23,593 nucleotides of DNA from a virus, in IMG/VR virus record IMGVR_UViG_3300027906_000156, positions 1 through 23,593 of that record, one strand, 5' to 3'. The notes under the pieces are model-generated. The model had not been told where the DNA came from. It was given only the letters and a program-made list of their open reading frames with translations, and did no database searches. This document shows positions 1-8,911 of the stretch, one piece after another. Numbering within the stretch: position 1 is the stretch's first letter; every line of letters starts with the position of its first letter. A program made the translations under genes and the position numbers.

Positions 1-3
1 GAC

Positions 4-300
4 TCATGGTTTAGGATTGTCTGATTTTACTTTAGCAATGGCATCGACCCAAGTTGTTGTACCATTCTTTTTATCCCAATATTGCATATCTAATTGATCG
101 CCTATTGAGGGATAAGCATTAGTTCTATCTGTTTTATATTTAACAGCCGCTGCTTCTGTATCTAAAGTAGCTCTTGCTGTATCTACAGCAGATTGAACAA
201 TAGTTATTTTATTTCCATCTTTATCAAAAACACCTCTAGTATCACTAACACTAGTGGCATTTGAATAAGCCTTATAAATAGCTTGATGATCTAATCCCAT
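4..300 (-). CDS. Small tail-fibre-associated protein of unknown function
   Basis: A 98-residue protein starting MGLDHQAIYKAYSN. I chose the ATG at 298-300 because a strong ribosome binding site (GGAGG and TAGGAG) precedes it and its A is shared with the TAA of the upstream fibre gene (TAATG). A start nine codons earlier would run back into that gene. The C-terminal part (YPSIGDQLDMQYWDKKNG, then WVDAIAKVKSDNPKP) resembles short proteins often found beside phage tail-fibre genes, where a YPS/GDQLDM element precedes a helix ending in a KxxNPKP-like tail. No catalytic motif, signal peptide or membrane segment is visible. Its place as the last gene of the fibre block suggests a fibre accessory or assembly role, but that is inference. 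It is the leftmost gene and its stop lies 4 bases from the window edge. Confidence 0.8.
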   Translation of the reverse strand: MGLDHQAIYKAYSNATSVSDTRGVFDKDGNKITIVQSAVDTARATLDTEAAAVKYKTDRTNAYPSIGDQLDMQYWDKKNGTTTWVDAIAKVKSDNPKP

Positions 301-950
301 TATGCTCCTACCTCCATTAGTGTCCACTCGTTAGCACCTGCATATTGAGCAATAGAACCAGTATCATCTCGACCAAGATAAATGGTTCCGCTGTCTATTT
401 TCCACTGTAATTTATAAGTAATCGCTGTACTACCATCTCCACCAGGAGTAGCATCTACATGATGAAAACTCTGATGATAAATCTGGTTGGTCGGGTCACT
501 AGATCCTGTATAAGAAATCATCGACATCTCAGAACTAGTCGCTACACCGTGATAAGTTGTTGTACCGCTCTTAACTCTTGCAATTCTAAATTTCATTCCC
601 GTATTATCTGTATGTCCTAAGCATCCGCAAAACATAATCAAGACTTTACTACCAGTAGCAGGAGTAATATTCAAAGTCATGTTAGCGGTATCAGCCCAAG
701 AAGTAGAAGTGGATGAATCAACCCCTGCCTGATGAACACTTAATACTTGTAGAATCTTTCCTCCAGCATCAGCAGCCCATTCAAGTTCTGCGTTTGTTGC
801 AGAATGATTAGCACTCTTAACTTTAAGGACTTGACCAGCCGACCCAGTATCAGAGGGTAACTTAAGGACTGTATTAGCACTGCTACTTGGTGGCCCAGCT
901 ATTTCTGCTGAACCTCCACTAGCTGCTGCTGCAATCTTTACTCCTGCCAT
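300..950 (-). CDS. Tail fibre / receptor-binding protein
   Basis: A 216-residue protein with an excellent ribosome binding site (AGGAGGAGG) just before its ATG. The N-terminus is short and Ala/Ser/Gly-rich. Residues 37-61 hold a linker of the type GSAGQVLKVKSA...ELEWAAD, a module I know from fibre proteins of marine phages. From about residue 65 to the end the chain is Ser/Thr/Gly-rich and predicted beta (ILQVLSVHQAG, then MTLNITPATGSKVLIMF), as in small jelly-roll-like receptor-binding domains. There is no signal peptide and no enzyme motif. It lies between two small fibre-associated genes downstream of the main T7-type fibre, so it is probably a distal fibre or adhesin that sets host range. 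The fibre-like composition is seen directly; the receptor-binding role is inferred. Confidence 0.75.
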   Translation of the reverse strand: MAGVKIAAAASGGSAEIAGPPSSSANTVLKLPSDTGSAGQVLKVKSANHSATNAELEWAADAGGKILQVLSVHQAGVDSSTSTSWADTANMTLNITPATGSKVLIMFCGCLGHTDNTGMKFRIARVKSGTTTYHGVATSSEMSMISYTGSSDPTNQIYHQSFHHVDATPGGDGSTAITYKLQWKIDSGTIYLGRDDTGSIAQYAGANEWTLMEVGA

Positions 951-951
951 A

Positions 952-1377
952 TCAACCTCCTCCTAAAGCTGTTTTAATACCAGCTATATCAGTTGCATTA
1001 TCTATGTTAGTTTGCATGGTTTCATATTTTGTTCTTATCTTAACTCGTTCTGTCTCTGCTGCCGTAGCATCTGTCCCAGGTACGTTCAACATAATGATCT
1101 CATCATGAGGTATAAATTCAGTTAATCTTTTTTCACGGCGTATATCATGTGCTAATACCTTTGCCTTAGTCACATCTTCATTAACTACACCTGAACCTTT
1201 AACCCATGCGTTTCTAAACGTTCTATCTGAAGGAATTTGGGTATCCTCCACAATTTCATAAGACGTTCCACTAGGAACAACTTTTTTTGCTAAGTCTTCA
1301 AAACTTATGCTTTGGTTTGCTCGATGGACGATTGTTGCATGACCATCTGAGTTTTGATAAATAATTACTTTTGCCAT
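952..1377 (-). CDS. Fibre-block protein of unknown function (141 aa)
   Basis: This 141-residue protein begins MAKVIIYQNSDGHATIVHR. GGAG lies about nine bases before the ATG, and the start abuts the stop of the upstream gene. The centre holds a PSDRTFRNAWVKG segment and a charged helix around KAKVLAHDIRREKRL. I remember this combination from small phage proteins encoded next to tail fibres, where an RTFRNAW-like element precedes a helix of the KAxxIxRDxxR kind. The C-terminus (YETMQTNIDNATDIAGIKTALGGG) is helical and glycine-ended. There are no membrane segments and no enzyme signature. The function is unknown; a fibre assembly or attachment accessory is the likeliest role from position. Its TGA is followed after one base by the ATG of the next gene. 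Confidence 0.75.
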   Translation of the reverse strand: MAKVIIYQNSDGHATIVHRANQSISFEDLAKKVVPSGTSYEIVEDTQIPSDRTFRNAWVKGSGVVNEDVTKAKVLAHDIRREKRLTEFIPHDEIIMLNVPGTDATAAETERVKIRTKYETMQTNIDNATDIAGIKTALGGG

Positions 1378-1884
1378 TTACTGATCTCCAAATGCCACAA
1401 CGCAGACGTCCTTACAATCAACAGCAGTCCAAATAGTTCCGCCGTGTTCATTGTTTTCCTTTTTGATTTTAAATTCTAGATACGCTTCTTCATGGTCATA
1501 GATCCAAGGTGTTTCTACAAAACTAGCGTTGGGGTGATTCTCTTCATAACCTTGTGCAGTTTGAATAAAGTGAGCATAGTTTTCATTAGCAAAATCAGTA
1601 TCCCAATTTACTTTGTAATGACCAGTTCCTTCATCACTCACACTTGCAACATTATAGGAATCTCTAGCACCAAAAGTATCGCCGTTAAAATTGATCCATC
1701 CTTTTGCTACTGAATCATTAGAAACACTACTAATTGCTGCCCAACTATTATCTCCTCTTAAATAAGTAGAAGCACTTGCTGTACCCGTAGCATTTAAGTC
1801 ATCAATACCAACAGCATCTGCATTTAAGCCACCAGAAGCTATTCCTGAGATAGTATTATTTGATCCGTTGAATGTAAGTGCCAT
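1378..1884 (-). CDS. Short tail fibre-like structural protein
   Basis: A 168-residue protein starting MALTFNGSNNTISGIASGGL. This Asn/Ser/Gly-rich opening is common in marine phage fibre proteins. Residues 25-50 contain GIDDLNATGTASASTYLRGDNSWAAI, echoing the fibre linker modules in the neighbouring genes. The rest is a compact, aromatic and acidic domain (FNGDTFGARDSYNV, then HYKVNWDTDFANENYAHFIQ) ending CKDVCVVAFGDQ, plausibly a beta-rich tip domain. No ribosome binding site stands out before the ATG, so translation may depend on the upstream fibre gene, whose stop is 9 bases away. No signal or membrane segment is seen. The call rests on composition and context only. Confidence 0.7.
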   Translation of the reverse strand: MALTFNGSNNTISGIASGGLNADAVGIDDLNATGTASASTYLRGDNSWAAISSVSNDSVAKGWINFNGDTFGARDSYNVASVSDEGTGHYKVNWDTDFANENYAHFIQTAQGYEENHPNASFVETPWIYDHEEAYLEFKIKKENNEHGGTIWTAVDCKDVCVVAFGDQ

Positions 1885-1893
1885 AATAATATT

Positions 1894-4485
1894 CTAACTG
1901 ATAACCCAGCGTCCGTTAACAGTAACGGTAGCATTATTTGTAATTGGGCCAACCGAATGTGCTCCTTCCGTAGCACCTATCGTTACATCGTTACTGATCG
2001 TCAAGGTATTCTTATACATTGTTCCATCTGCTGAAGTACTTGATACATCTCCCCATTCAATATTTGCACCAGATCCTAGCTTTAAAGCTTGACCCTCACT
2101 ACCACCAGCAAGGTTTAAATAATAGGTTAAGGTATTTGCTAGTGCAGCAGGTGCATAGAATCTAATGGTATTAGTACCGTTAGCAGCATCTTCTGCTATT
2201 CCTAGATAATGTCTTTCACCAGATGTAGGTGATCCAACAACTAAGTCTGCATAAGAAATAAGTTGACCAGATTTAACTTGCACAGAAGCGGCATCTATCG
2301 CTACAGCATCAGTTAATGTAGATGTGCTTATTTTTAATGTGTCATTAACTGTTATCTGACCAAGTGCTCCATCACTTTTTATTTGTAAATCAGTAGCAGT
2401 AGTACCCCAGGTAGCAGTGACATTATCATTGAAAGCTACACCTGTAGCACCACCAACTCCTGCTGGTACATCAGCCCAAGTTAGGCCACCTGTATTGCCT
2501 GATTGTTTAGAAAGAAACTGACCATTAGTACCACTATTACTAATCTTTAATTTCTCTTCACTAACAGCATTTGTTTGAAGAATAGCTTCAGTAACTGTGT
2601 TATTACTTGGAGTTCCTACACTGACAGATGCACCAATAGTAACTATAAAGAAATCAGCCCCAGATGCAGGTGCAGTACTAAAGATTATGTCATTACCATT
2701 AATAGCGAAACCTTCTGATGGAACACCTGTACCTGAATTTGGTTTCTGAATTACACCTCCAACACTCACAATTAATTGTTGAGCTGTAGTTGGTGGGTTA
2801 GAAAGAGTAAACTTCTTTGCTGTTCCATTAAATGTTGCACTACCACCAGGAGGTGTATCACTATTAGAACCTGAACTAGCAAGAGTATTGATATAGAAAC
2901 TTCCAGTACTTGCGACTTCTCCCCATGCTGATCCGTCATAGACCATCATCTTATTTGTAGAAGTATCAAAGTAAAGATCACCATTATCATTACTTGATCC
3001 AGGTGCTGAACCTGCTACTCGATACCGTTCATTAAAGTCATTGATATCTCCACTTAACTGTTCTACATCAGCTTCTTTAGCAAGAATCTTATGGTAATCG
3101 TAAGTATGAAGTGTACTAGTTGTCTGTACTTGTAAACCTATACCAGCACCTAGAGTTTTGCTGTAGAGAGAAGAAGGAAATCCATTGATGGTGACAGTGT
3201 TTCCACTTCCTGCTCCATTAGCAACACTTGCAACACCACTACCATTAATTACAACACCACCTGCATCTGATACAGAAACCACTGTTCCTGCTCCTTCTGA
3301 TGGATCTGGATGTGTACCAGGGAATGAAGTCTCATTTGAAATTGCTACGAAACCACCTAAAGCATTTGTTACAGAAATAATCCGATCATTTACTGCTTTA
3401 GATGTTGGTATTGCTGTATCACTATTTGTAGTAAGACTTGTCTCACCTATTGTCTTACCGTCAAGCTGGTTAAGTTCAGCAGTTGTTGATGTTAATGCTG
3501 TACTTGATGCTAGTAATGAAGCAGTACCTGACTGCATACCAGCTAATGTTGATAATTCATCATCAGCAAGTTCTGAAGTTGTTACTGAATTAGCTGCTAA
3601 ATGTGAAGCATCTAAAGGTGAACTAGCTATAAGTGTTTTTATTTCAGCTGCTGTTTGGTCTGCTGTAGCAGAAGCCTCTATAGCATTTAGCTTTGTATGA
3701 TCAGCATCTGTAAAAACATTTGAATCTGTAGCTGACTCAACTAAAGTCCTTATCTCTGCTGCTGTTTGGTCTGCTGTAGCACTCGTTTCTATACCATCTA
3801 ACTTTGTTTTATCTGCTGCTGATAATGTCCCTGCTGCTGAAGTAGTTGCTGCTGTAATCTTTGATCCAGCTATCGCTGCTGAAGCATTAATATCTGAATC
3901 AACAATAGATCCTGCTTCTATCTTTGAACTATCTACTGAATCAGCAGCTAACATCGCCTTTGTTACAGCGCCTGTAGATCCTGTAGTAATAACAGTTCCT
4001 GATGAATCAGGTAACGTGATTGTTCTATCAGCAGTTGGATCTGTTATTGCAAGTGTTGTTTCGTGAGCATCATCAGTAGCTCCTTCAAATACAAGGTTGC
4101 CAGTTACTGTTGCACTTCCATCCCTTTTAACAGTGTCATTATTTAAGATGTCTACAAACTCTTGAAGACCAAATAAAACTTGATCACTATTGTTATCTAA
4201 ATCAGTTTCTGTAAGTACAGAACCATCTTGGAAATCAACTTTCTTAGCACTTATATCTGTATCTCTTTGAAATTTAATAGCAACACCATTGCCAGGATGA
4301 TTACCTGAAGTAAAGGAAATCGTAGTAGCACTAGGAAATGTATAGTGTGTTGTCTTGCTTTTTAGTACTCCACCAACTGTTACATCAATTTCATCCTCAG
4401 AGAGATAACTGAATGAGATTGAAAACGGTCCAGCAGTATTATTCCCTGTGTGGTTTGTAAAGGAAGCAGCGGTGTTAGTGGCCAT
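1894..4485 (-). CDS. Tail fibre protein with T7 gp17-like N-terminal domain
   Basis: An 863-residue fibre. Residues 1 to about 120 match the N-terminal tail-attachment domain of T7 gp17: an ISFSYLSEDEIDVTVGG core, FTSGNHPGNGVAIKFQRDTD, then a helix DNNSDQVLFGLQEFVDILNN. That domain docks the fibre to the tail. The central shaft is Ala/Thr/Ser/Asp-rich and carries two near-identical 19-residue copies of an ATADQTAAEI(R/K)TL-type repeat. Near residues 485-525 is an APGSSNDNGDLYFDTSTNKM module seen in many marine phage fibres. Two GQ(F/A)L...W(A/G)D linkers follow in the C-terminal third. The C-terminus (TNNATVTVNGRWVIS) is beta-like, and no self-cleaving chaperone domain is apparent. The gene sits directly after the gp16-like gene, as gp17 follows gp16 in T7. 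The first half is well supported; the receptor-binding role of the tip is inferred. Confidence 0.9.
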   Translation of the reverse strand: MATNTAASFTNHTGNNTAGPFSISFSYLSEDEIDVTVGGVLKSKTTHYTFPSATTISFTSGNHPGNGVAIKFQRDTDISAKKVDFQDGSVLTETDLDNNSDQVLFGLQEFVDILNNDTVKRDGSATVTGNLVFEGATDDAHETTLAITDPTADRTITLPDSSGTVITTGSTGAVTKAMLAADSVDSSKIEAGSIVDSDINASAAIAGSKITAATTSAAGTLSAADKTKLDGIETSATADQTAAEIRTLVESATDSNVFTDADHTKLNAIEASATADQTAAEIKTLIASSPLDASHLAANSVTTSELADDELSTLAGMQSGTASLLASSTALTSTTAELNQLDGKTIGETSLTTNSDTAIPTSKAVNDRIISVTNALGGFVAISNETSFPGTHPDPSEGAGTVVSVSDAGGVVINGSGVASVANGAGSGNTVTINGFPSSLYSKTLGAGIGLQVQTTSTLHTYDYHKILAKEADVEQLSGDINDFNERYRVAGSAPGSSNDNGDLYFDTSTNKMMVYDGSAWGEVASTGSFYINTLASSGSNSDTPPGGSATFNGTAKKFTLSNPPTTAQQLIVSVGGVIQKPNSGTGVPSEGFAINGNDIIFSTAPASGADFFIVTIGASVSVGTPSNNTVTEAILQTNAVSEEKLKISNSGTNGQFLSKQSGNTGGLTWADVPAGVGGATGVAFNDNVTATWGTTATDLQIKSDGALGQITVNDTLKISTSTLTDAVAIDAASVQVKSGQLISYADLVVGSPTSGERHYLGIAEDAANGTNTIRFYAPAALANTLTYYLNLAGGSEGQALKLGSGANIEWGDVSSTSADGTMYKNTLTISNDVTIGATEGAHSVGPITNNATVTVNGRWVIS
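3641..3808 (-). repeat. Two-copy 57-bp repeat in the tail-fibre shaft
   Basis: Two diverged copies lie at about 3641-3697 and 3752-3808, 111 bases apart and in the same reading frame. Each encodes a TKL(D/N)xIExSATADQTAAEI(R/K)T unit. The DNA core (GCTGCTGTTTGGTCTGCTGTAGC on the plus strand) is nearly identical in both copies, while the flanks differ. Such shaft repeats can change copy number by recombination and alter fibre length. Confidence 0.75.
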
Positions 4486-4490
4486 AGTCT

Positions 4491-7400
4491 TTAATCAGCA
4501 GAAAAGGATTGAAGGTCATTTATATATTCTTGTTGAATTGTAAGCTCTTTCTGACGTTGAGTCTTTATTCTAGCTCGTCCTTGCTCGTCAATCCACTTAT
4601 TTTCTCCTTGTTCTATGTAATAATTGTTGATTTCTTGTAATTTAGAATATATTTGTTTAACTGCTATATCTGCATTTAAGGCTCCACGTTTTTTTACTAT
4701 TGCTAAATTGTTATTGTAATGATCTGATTTTAGATAGGCTCTTAAAGTTTGATCTAGCGTTCTGTCACCGTACTTCTTAGTTGTAATAGTATTAACAATG
4801 CTGCGTAATTCTGCATATTGTTGTGTATTTAATCTGAAAGATTCTATTTGACTATCTGTTGCACTTCCGTTAATAACATCTGAAGGTTCTCTAAGTTCTT
4901 TCCCTATTGTTGCTAAAGCAGTAAAGATAGGATGACCTTTGCTAGTACTTGTTTTTACCCAGCTAAATAAATCTGGTCCTGGTTTTTGAGGATGGAGAAT
5001 AGGATCATTTGTTATGTGTTCTCTTAGGAAAGGAAGGTTGCCACCAAACCCAGGAACAGTTCTTGACAGTTCATTTAAATACTTTCTTAAAGCTCTTGCG
5101 TTTTCATCTTCTTCACGCTTTTCCTCATCCCATACATCTCCTGCTCTAACTTTTGTATCTCGTTTTTGCTTATATTTTGCTGAATCTTTTTCTGAAACAC
5201 CAGCCATACCTAATAAATCACCTGGAAGTTGTTTTGCGTATCTAAAGAAGTTTGCATAAGGAGCTCTGGCAGCGAGTTGTTTAGACCAGAAGTTCTCCCT
5301 TGATTCTCCTCCTCTTTCATCAGTAAGAGCTTTCATCGCATCATCAATCTGCGATAAATAAGACCTCTCAGTAAGAGTGCGGGCCATAAGTTTTCCATTT
5401 AAGAGACCAGCCCATCCCATTGTGAACTCATCGTATTCATCATCTGTCAACCACCCTGTCAGAACAGTAAAATCAACCATCAATCCTATCCAAGTAGACA
5501 GAGGATCTAACCTTTCATAGGAATAGTATTTATATGTTGGTTTTCCATCGTCTCCGAGTAAAGGAGATCCGTCTTCATTCTTTTGCAGGTATCCCACACT
5601 GTATGGTTGCCAGCCGTTCTTAAGCATATTCTTCCACACTGCTCTTCCTTCTTTTGTACTCCAATCAGGACCACCACCTGTAAGAATTACTGGAGGAACA
5701 AAGTTAGGATCTTGTTGCATTAAAACACCAGCACCAGTTAAAGCTGCAACTGTTAGACCTAAATCTTTAGCAACTTTCAACTGGCCTCTTGCCTGATTCC
5801 TAACTATTGGATCAGTGCTTTCTAAATCATTTGCTACTTCTCTTAACACCTTATTTAAAACTGGTGTTCTTCTTAGTTGTCTTTTGATGATGTTGGTAGG
5901 TGTTCTAATAAATGAAAGTAATGTTCTTACTAGAGGAATCTGACCAGCCAGATTATTAACACCCTTTGCTACTTTCCCGAAATAAAAGTAACCATCATCA
6001 CGAATGTCTTCAGTGAAGGTACTTCTCTTTGCAAATTCCTGTGATCTTTTTAAAATCTTTGCTGTAATAGGATCTTTTATTCCTTTACCGCTGTTAGAAG
6101 CGTAATATTCAAGGATTGCATCTAAATGGCCTTTTATATAGTTATCTAAATCCTTTCCTTTTAAACCTAGTTTTGTTCCTTCTATATGACCTTGATAATG
6201 TACTGAAGCTATTAAATTAGGAGCTTGAATCAAAGCATCAACAGAGGTCATTAACTGACTAGGGAATCTTATTATTTTGCCACTTCTGTCATAAGCTCTT
6301 GAAAGGATGTCTTTCCCTTCAGACGAAATAACAAACTTCTCTTGATAGTCAGCTTTTACAGCACCTCTATTAATCCAATTGTCTGAATTTTTAAATGACT
6401 CTTTAAAGGCTTTACGAGCAAAACTAGCATTAGAATGTAATGCAATTAAATGTCTAATAGCTGCATCCAGCTCTGTTCTACTACCAGCTCCTCTGATTAA
6501 TTCCCAAGAACCCATATAGGTTTCAAGAACACCTGAAATAAAGTTAACTTGATTTGTAGTAGGAGCAGAAAGTAAAGCGTTAATTCCTATTTCATTGAAG
6601 ATTCTATTAGCCTTATTAAATGTAGATAATGTTTTATGTAATAGTCCTGTTTCATATAAAGCAGATATTTTCTCTACGTTTCCATCTGCTCTTTTAATTG
6701 TATTAGTAAGTTTATTTAATTTGGAATAATCACCTGTTTGTTTTGCTTCCTCAAAAGCATTTAGAAGCTTTCCTTGTAAATCTTCTAATTTTGAGCCTTG
6801 TTCTGATGAACTAATACCAATACTGGATTGATCTACATTTTTGAGTTTATATTTTTCAGCTGGAGTCATCTTTGCAAATTCAGCTGGAGTAACGCCTTGC
6901 GTTGGTATTTGCATTGATCTAAGGCCACGGCCTTGTTCAGTCCTTAGAGGAATACCAAGACGTAACCAATCATCTATTTCACCAATAGATTTAATAAGTT
7001 CATTAATATTTTGTTCTATTGAAATTGGATCTTTTGAAATATTAATGGCATCAATTAATCTTTGATTTACTTCTGCTGAGTTCTTAGTAGCTAAAGTAAC
7101 TGCTTCTGCTAAAGCATAATTAAGTTCATCTGTAGGGACTAAGCCATATATTTTTGCGTACATTTGTGCATGTTCTTTAAGCTTATTGGTATCAGCCAGC
7201 ATTTTGATTCCACCGTCAATGGTGTCTGCTGTTGTTTTTACTTGAGAGAATGCACCTTCATCTTTTAGCTGCTTAATTCTTTTGACGATAAAGTTGAAGT
7301 TTCGTTGTCTATGTTTAATTTCTTTTGTGTCAACAGCACTAGTTACTTGATCTGGATTTATTTGATGAGGAGTTGTATCTGTACCTTTTAATGGACCTTT

Positions 7401-8909
7401 ACCTTGTGAAACACCTGGGGGAGTTTTAGGAGGAGGTGGACCTTCAAATTGTGATTTACGTGTTGCTGGATCAGTTGCAGCTGAAGGAAGTTTTGTTACT
7501 CCTGCTCCACCGTCACCTATATCTACTTTGTTTATATTTAATTGGTCTTGAGGATCCCAATAGATCTTTACTTTATGAAGACGTTTACCTTTACCAGCTT
7601 TTTTTCCTCCTTGATGAGTGAAACCACCAAAGCCTTTACTTCTTAAAAACTCTTCAAGATCAACAGTAATATTGTCTAATTCATCAATAGACATATTTTT
7701 ATTAGCTTTATTGTTTGCTCTTATTTCATCAATTATTTGAGCTAAAGAAGGATTTTCACCTGATGATTTATTGTATGAACCAATTTTAAATGTATCAAAG
7801 GTTCTTCCAATTACTTCGTCATAACCTTCAAAAGTACCTTGGATCTCTTCTAGTTTTGCAATTATATCTTGTGTTACAGGTTGATCTAAATCAAAGAATT
7901 TTACTGGTTGTTTTTCTGTAATTTTATAAACAACTTGATTTGCATTTTCTTTAACTAACTTTTTGTTTTTCTTTTGATATTTACCTGCTGTTGTTAAATC
8001 ATCAGTTGTATATAATCCCTGACCATATAAACCTCTAGCAGAGTAATGACTAGAAGAATCTAATTCAAATTCATCAGCAGCCCCATGATAGAACTCACCT
8101 TTACCTCTGGTATCTGTTGTTAAATCTAACTTGGGTGGTTGTTTACTACCAGTAATTTCACTTATTTTCTTTGGTGCTGTCTCAGATTCTGTTAATACCT
8201 TATCTATTATTTTCTTTTCTTTCTTTGTAACTAATTTATCTATCTCAGCAGCAGACTTGCCATTATATTTCTTATAGATACCTGAAAGACCATCTACTGT
8301 TCCTTTAAAACCAGCACCAAAGATAGTTCCAATTGTTCCTGAAACTGCGTACTCTTCTGCTGTAGGCCATCTGTTTTCATCAATCCTTGTTCTGATTGTG
8401 TGTTCTCCAGCAGCTGTAGTAGCACCTTGAAGACCTGCACCAGCTAAACCTTTAACTCCTTTACCTGTTGATCCATAAGGAATCATCTGGAAAAATCCAG
8501 CAGCTATTGCTTCTCCATAACTGAACTTATCTTCACCTCTGATTTTTTGAGCAGCTACGTTACTAGAATATCCAGACCCAAAATTGATAACTGCATAAGC
8601 AGCCCATCCTTTGGGACCAGCAAGTAATAAAGGTGCTGTTGCATAGTCTGTACCTATCCCTGTACCTATCTCTACACCTAAACCTGCTACGTTTTTAACA
8701 ACTTTATCCTTGGTACTTTCTTCTTCATCTACATAAGGAACATCGTTATCAGCTACATAAAACCTATTAATTGAGTCTTCCTTATTGATCGTTTGATTCC
8801 AATCAATAGAACTTGATGTATTAAAACCAAGGTTTGCAGGCGTATTTGTATAGAGACCTTCAAATGAAGGTGCTTCAGATTCTGGCTTCTTTAAAATTGA
8901 ATCTGTCAT
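4491..8909 (-). CDS. Large internal virion protein (T7 gp16 counterpart) with ART-like domain
   Basis: A 1472-residue protein placed between the gp15-like gene and the tail fibre, exactly where T7 has gp16, the largest ejected core protein (about 1300 aa). An Ala/Gly-rich amphipathic stretch at about 75-210 could insert in membranes. Residues about 273-460 resemble the ADP-ribosyltransferase fold of phage polyvalent proteins: FYHG at 273-276, ARGLYGQGLYTTDDLTTAGKY at 291-311, GFGGFTHQGG at 426-435 and HKVKIYWDP at 445-453. Further on are segments typical of large phage polyvalent or internal proteins: LLSAPTTNQVNFISG near 770 and LLSFIRTPTNIIKRQ near 990. The C-terminal third is helical and charged. 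The N-terminal transglycosylase domain of T7 gp16 is absent; a lysozyme-like domain lies in the upstream gene instead. The role is inferred: ejection with the genome, formation of the trans-envelope channel, and possibly NAD-dependent modification of a host target. Confidence 0.85.
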   Translation of the reverse strand: MTDSILKKPESEAPSFEGLYTNTPANLGFNTSSSIDWNQTINKEDSINRFYVADNDVPYVDEEESTKDKVVKNVAGLGVEIGTGIGTDYATAPLLLAGPKGWAAYAVINFGSGYSSNVAAQKIRGEDKFSYGEAIAAGFFQMIPYGSTGKGVKGLAGAGLQGATTAAGEHTIRTRIDENRWPTAEEYAVSGTIGTIFGAGFKGTVDGLSGIYKKYNGKSAAEIDKLVTKKEKKIIDKVLTESETAPKKISEITGSKQPPKLDLTTDTRGKGEFYHGAADEFELDSSSHYSARGLYGQGLYTTDDLTTAGKYQKKNKKLVKENANQVVYKITEKQPVKFFDLDQPVTQDIIAKLEEIQGTFEGYDEVIGRTFDTFKIGSYNKSSGENPSLAQIIDEIRANNKANKNMSIDELDNITVDLEEFLRSKGFGGFTHQGGKKAGKGKRLHKVKIYWDPQDQLNINKVDIGDGGAGVTKLPSAATDPATRKSQFEGPPPPKTPPGVSQGKGPLKGTDTTPHQINPDQVTSAVDTKEIKHRQRNFNFIVKRIKQLKDEGAFSQVKTTADTIDGGIKMLADTNKLKEHAQMYAKIYGLVPTDELNYALAEAVTLATKNSAEVNQRLIDAINISKDPISIEQNINELIKSIGEIDDWLRLGIPLRTEQGRGLRSMQIPTQGVTPAEFAKMTPAEKYKLKNVDQSSIGISSSEQGSKLEDLQGKLLNAFEEAKQTGDYSKLNKLTNTIKRADGNVEKISALYETGLLHKTLSTFNKANRIFNEIGINALLSAPTTNQVNFISGVLETYMGSWELIRGAGSRTELDAAIRHLIALHSNASFARKAFKESFKNSDNWINRGAVKADYQEKFVISSEGKDILSRAYDRSGKIIRFPSQLMTSVDALIQAPNLIASVHYQGHIEGTKLGLKGKDLDNYIKGHLDAILEYYASNSGKGIKDPITAKILKRSQEFAKRSTFTEDIRDDGYFYFGKVAKGVNNLAGQIPLVRTLLSFIRTPTNIIKRQLRRTPVLNKVLREVANDLESTDPIVRNQARGQLKVAKDLGLTVAALTGAGVLMQQDPNFVPPVILTGGGPDWSTKEGRAVWKNMLKNGWQPYSVGYLQKNEDGSPLLGDDGKPTYKYYSYERLDPLSTWIGLMVDFTVLTGWLTDDEYDEFTMGWAGLLNGKLMARTLTERSYLSQIDDAMKALTDERGGESRENFWSKQLAARAPYANFFRYAKQLPGDLLGMAGVSEKDSAKYKQKRDTKVRAGDVWDEEKREEDENARALRKYLNELSRTVPGFGGNLPFLREHITNDPILHPQKPGPDLFSWVKTSTSKGHPIFTALATIGKELREPSDVINGSATDSQIESFRLNTQQYAELRSIVNTITTKKYGDRTLDQTLRAYLKSDHYNNNLAIVKKRGALNADIAVKQIYSKLQEINNYYIEQGENKWIDEQGRARIKTQRQKELTIQQEYINDLQSFSAD

Positions 8910-8911
8910 GG

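Noticed and set aside
301-327. Longer start (MDTNGGRSI) for the leftmost gene
   Set aside because: It runs into the upstream fibre gene, whereas the internal ATG has a strong ribosome binding site and a TAATG junction.
1492-1713. 73-codon plus-strand frame with hydrophobic residues
   Set aside because: Antisense to the 168-aa fibre gene. The hydrophobic look comes from complementing polar codons, with no independent support.
3185-3700. 171-codon plus-strand frame
   Set aside because: It lies entirely inside the tail-fibre gene on the opposite strand. Its Ala/Val/Ser/Pro-rich content mirrors the repetitive fibre codons, and no ribosome binding site is seen.
5014-7621. Three plus-strand frames within 5014-5259, 6841-7065 and 7436-7621
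   Set aside because: All are antisense shadows of the 1472-aa internal protein, without ribosome binding sites or recognisable domains.
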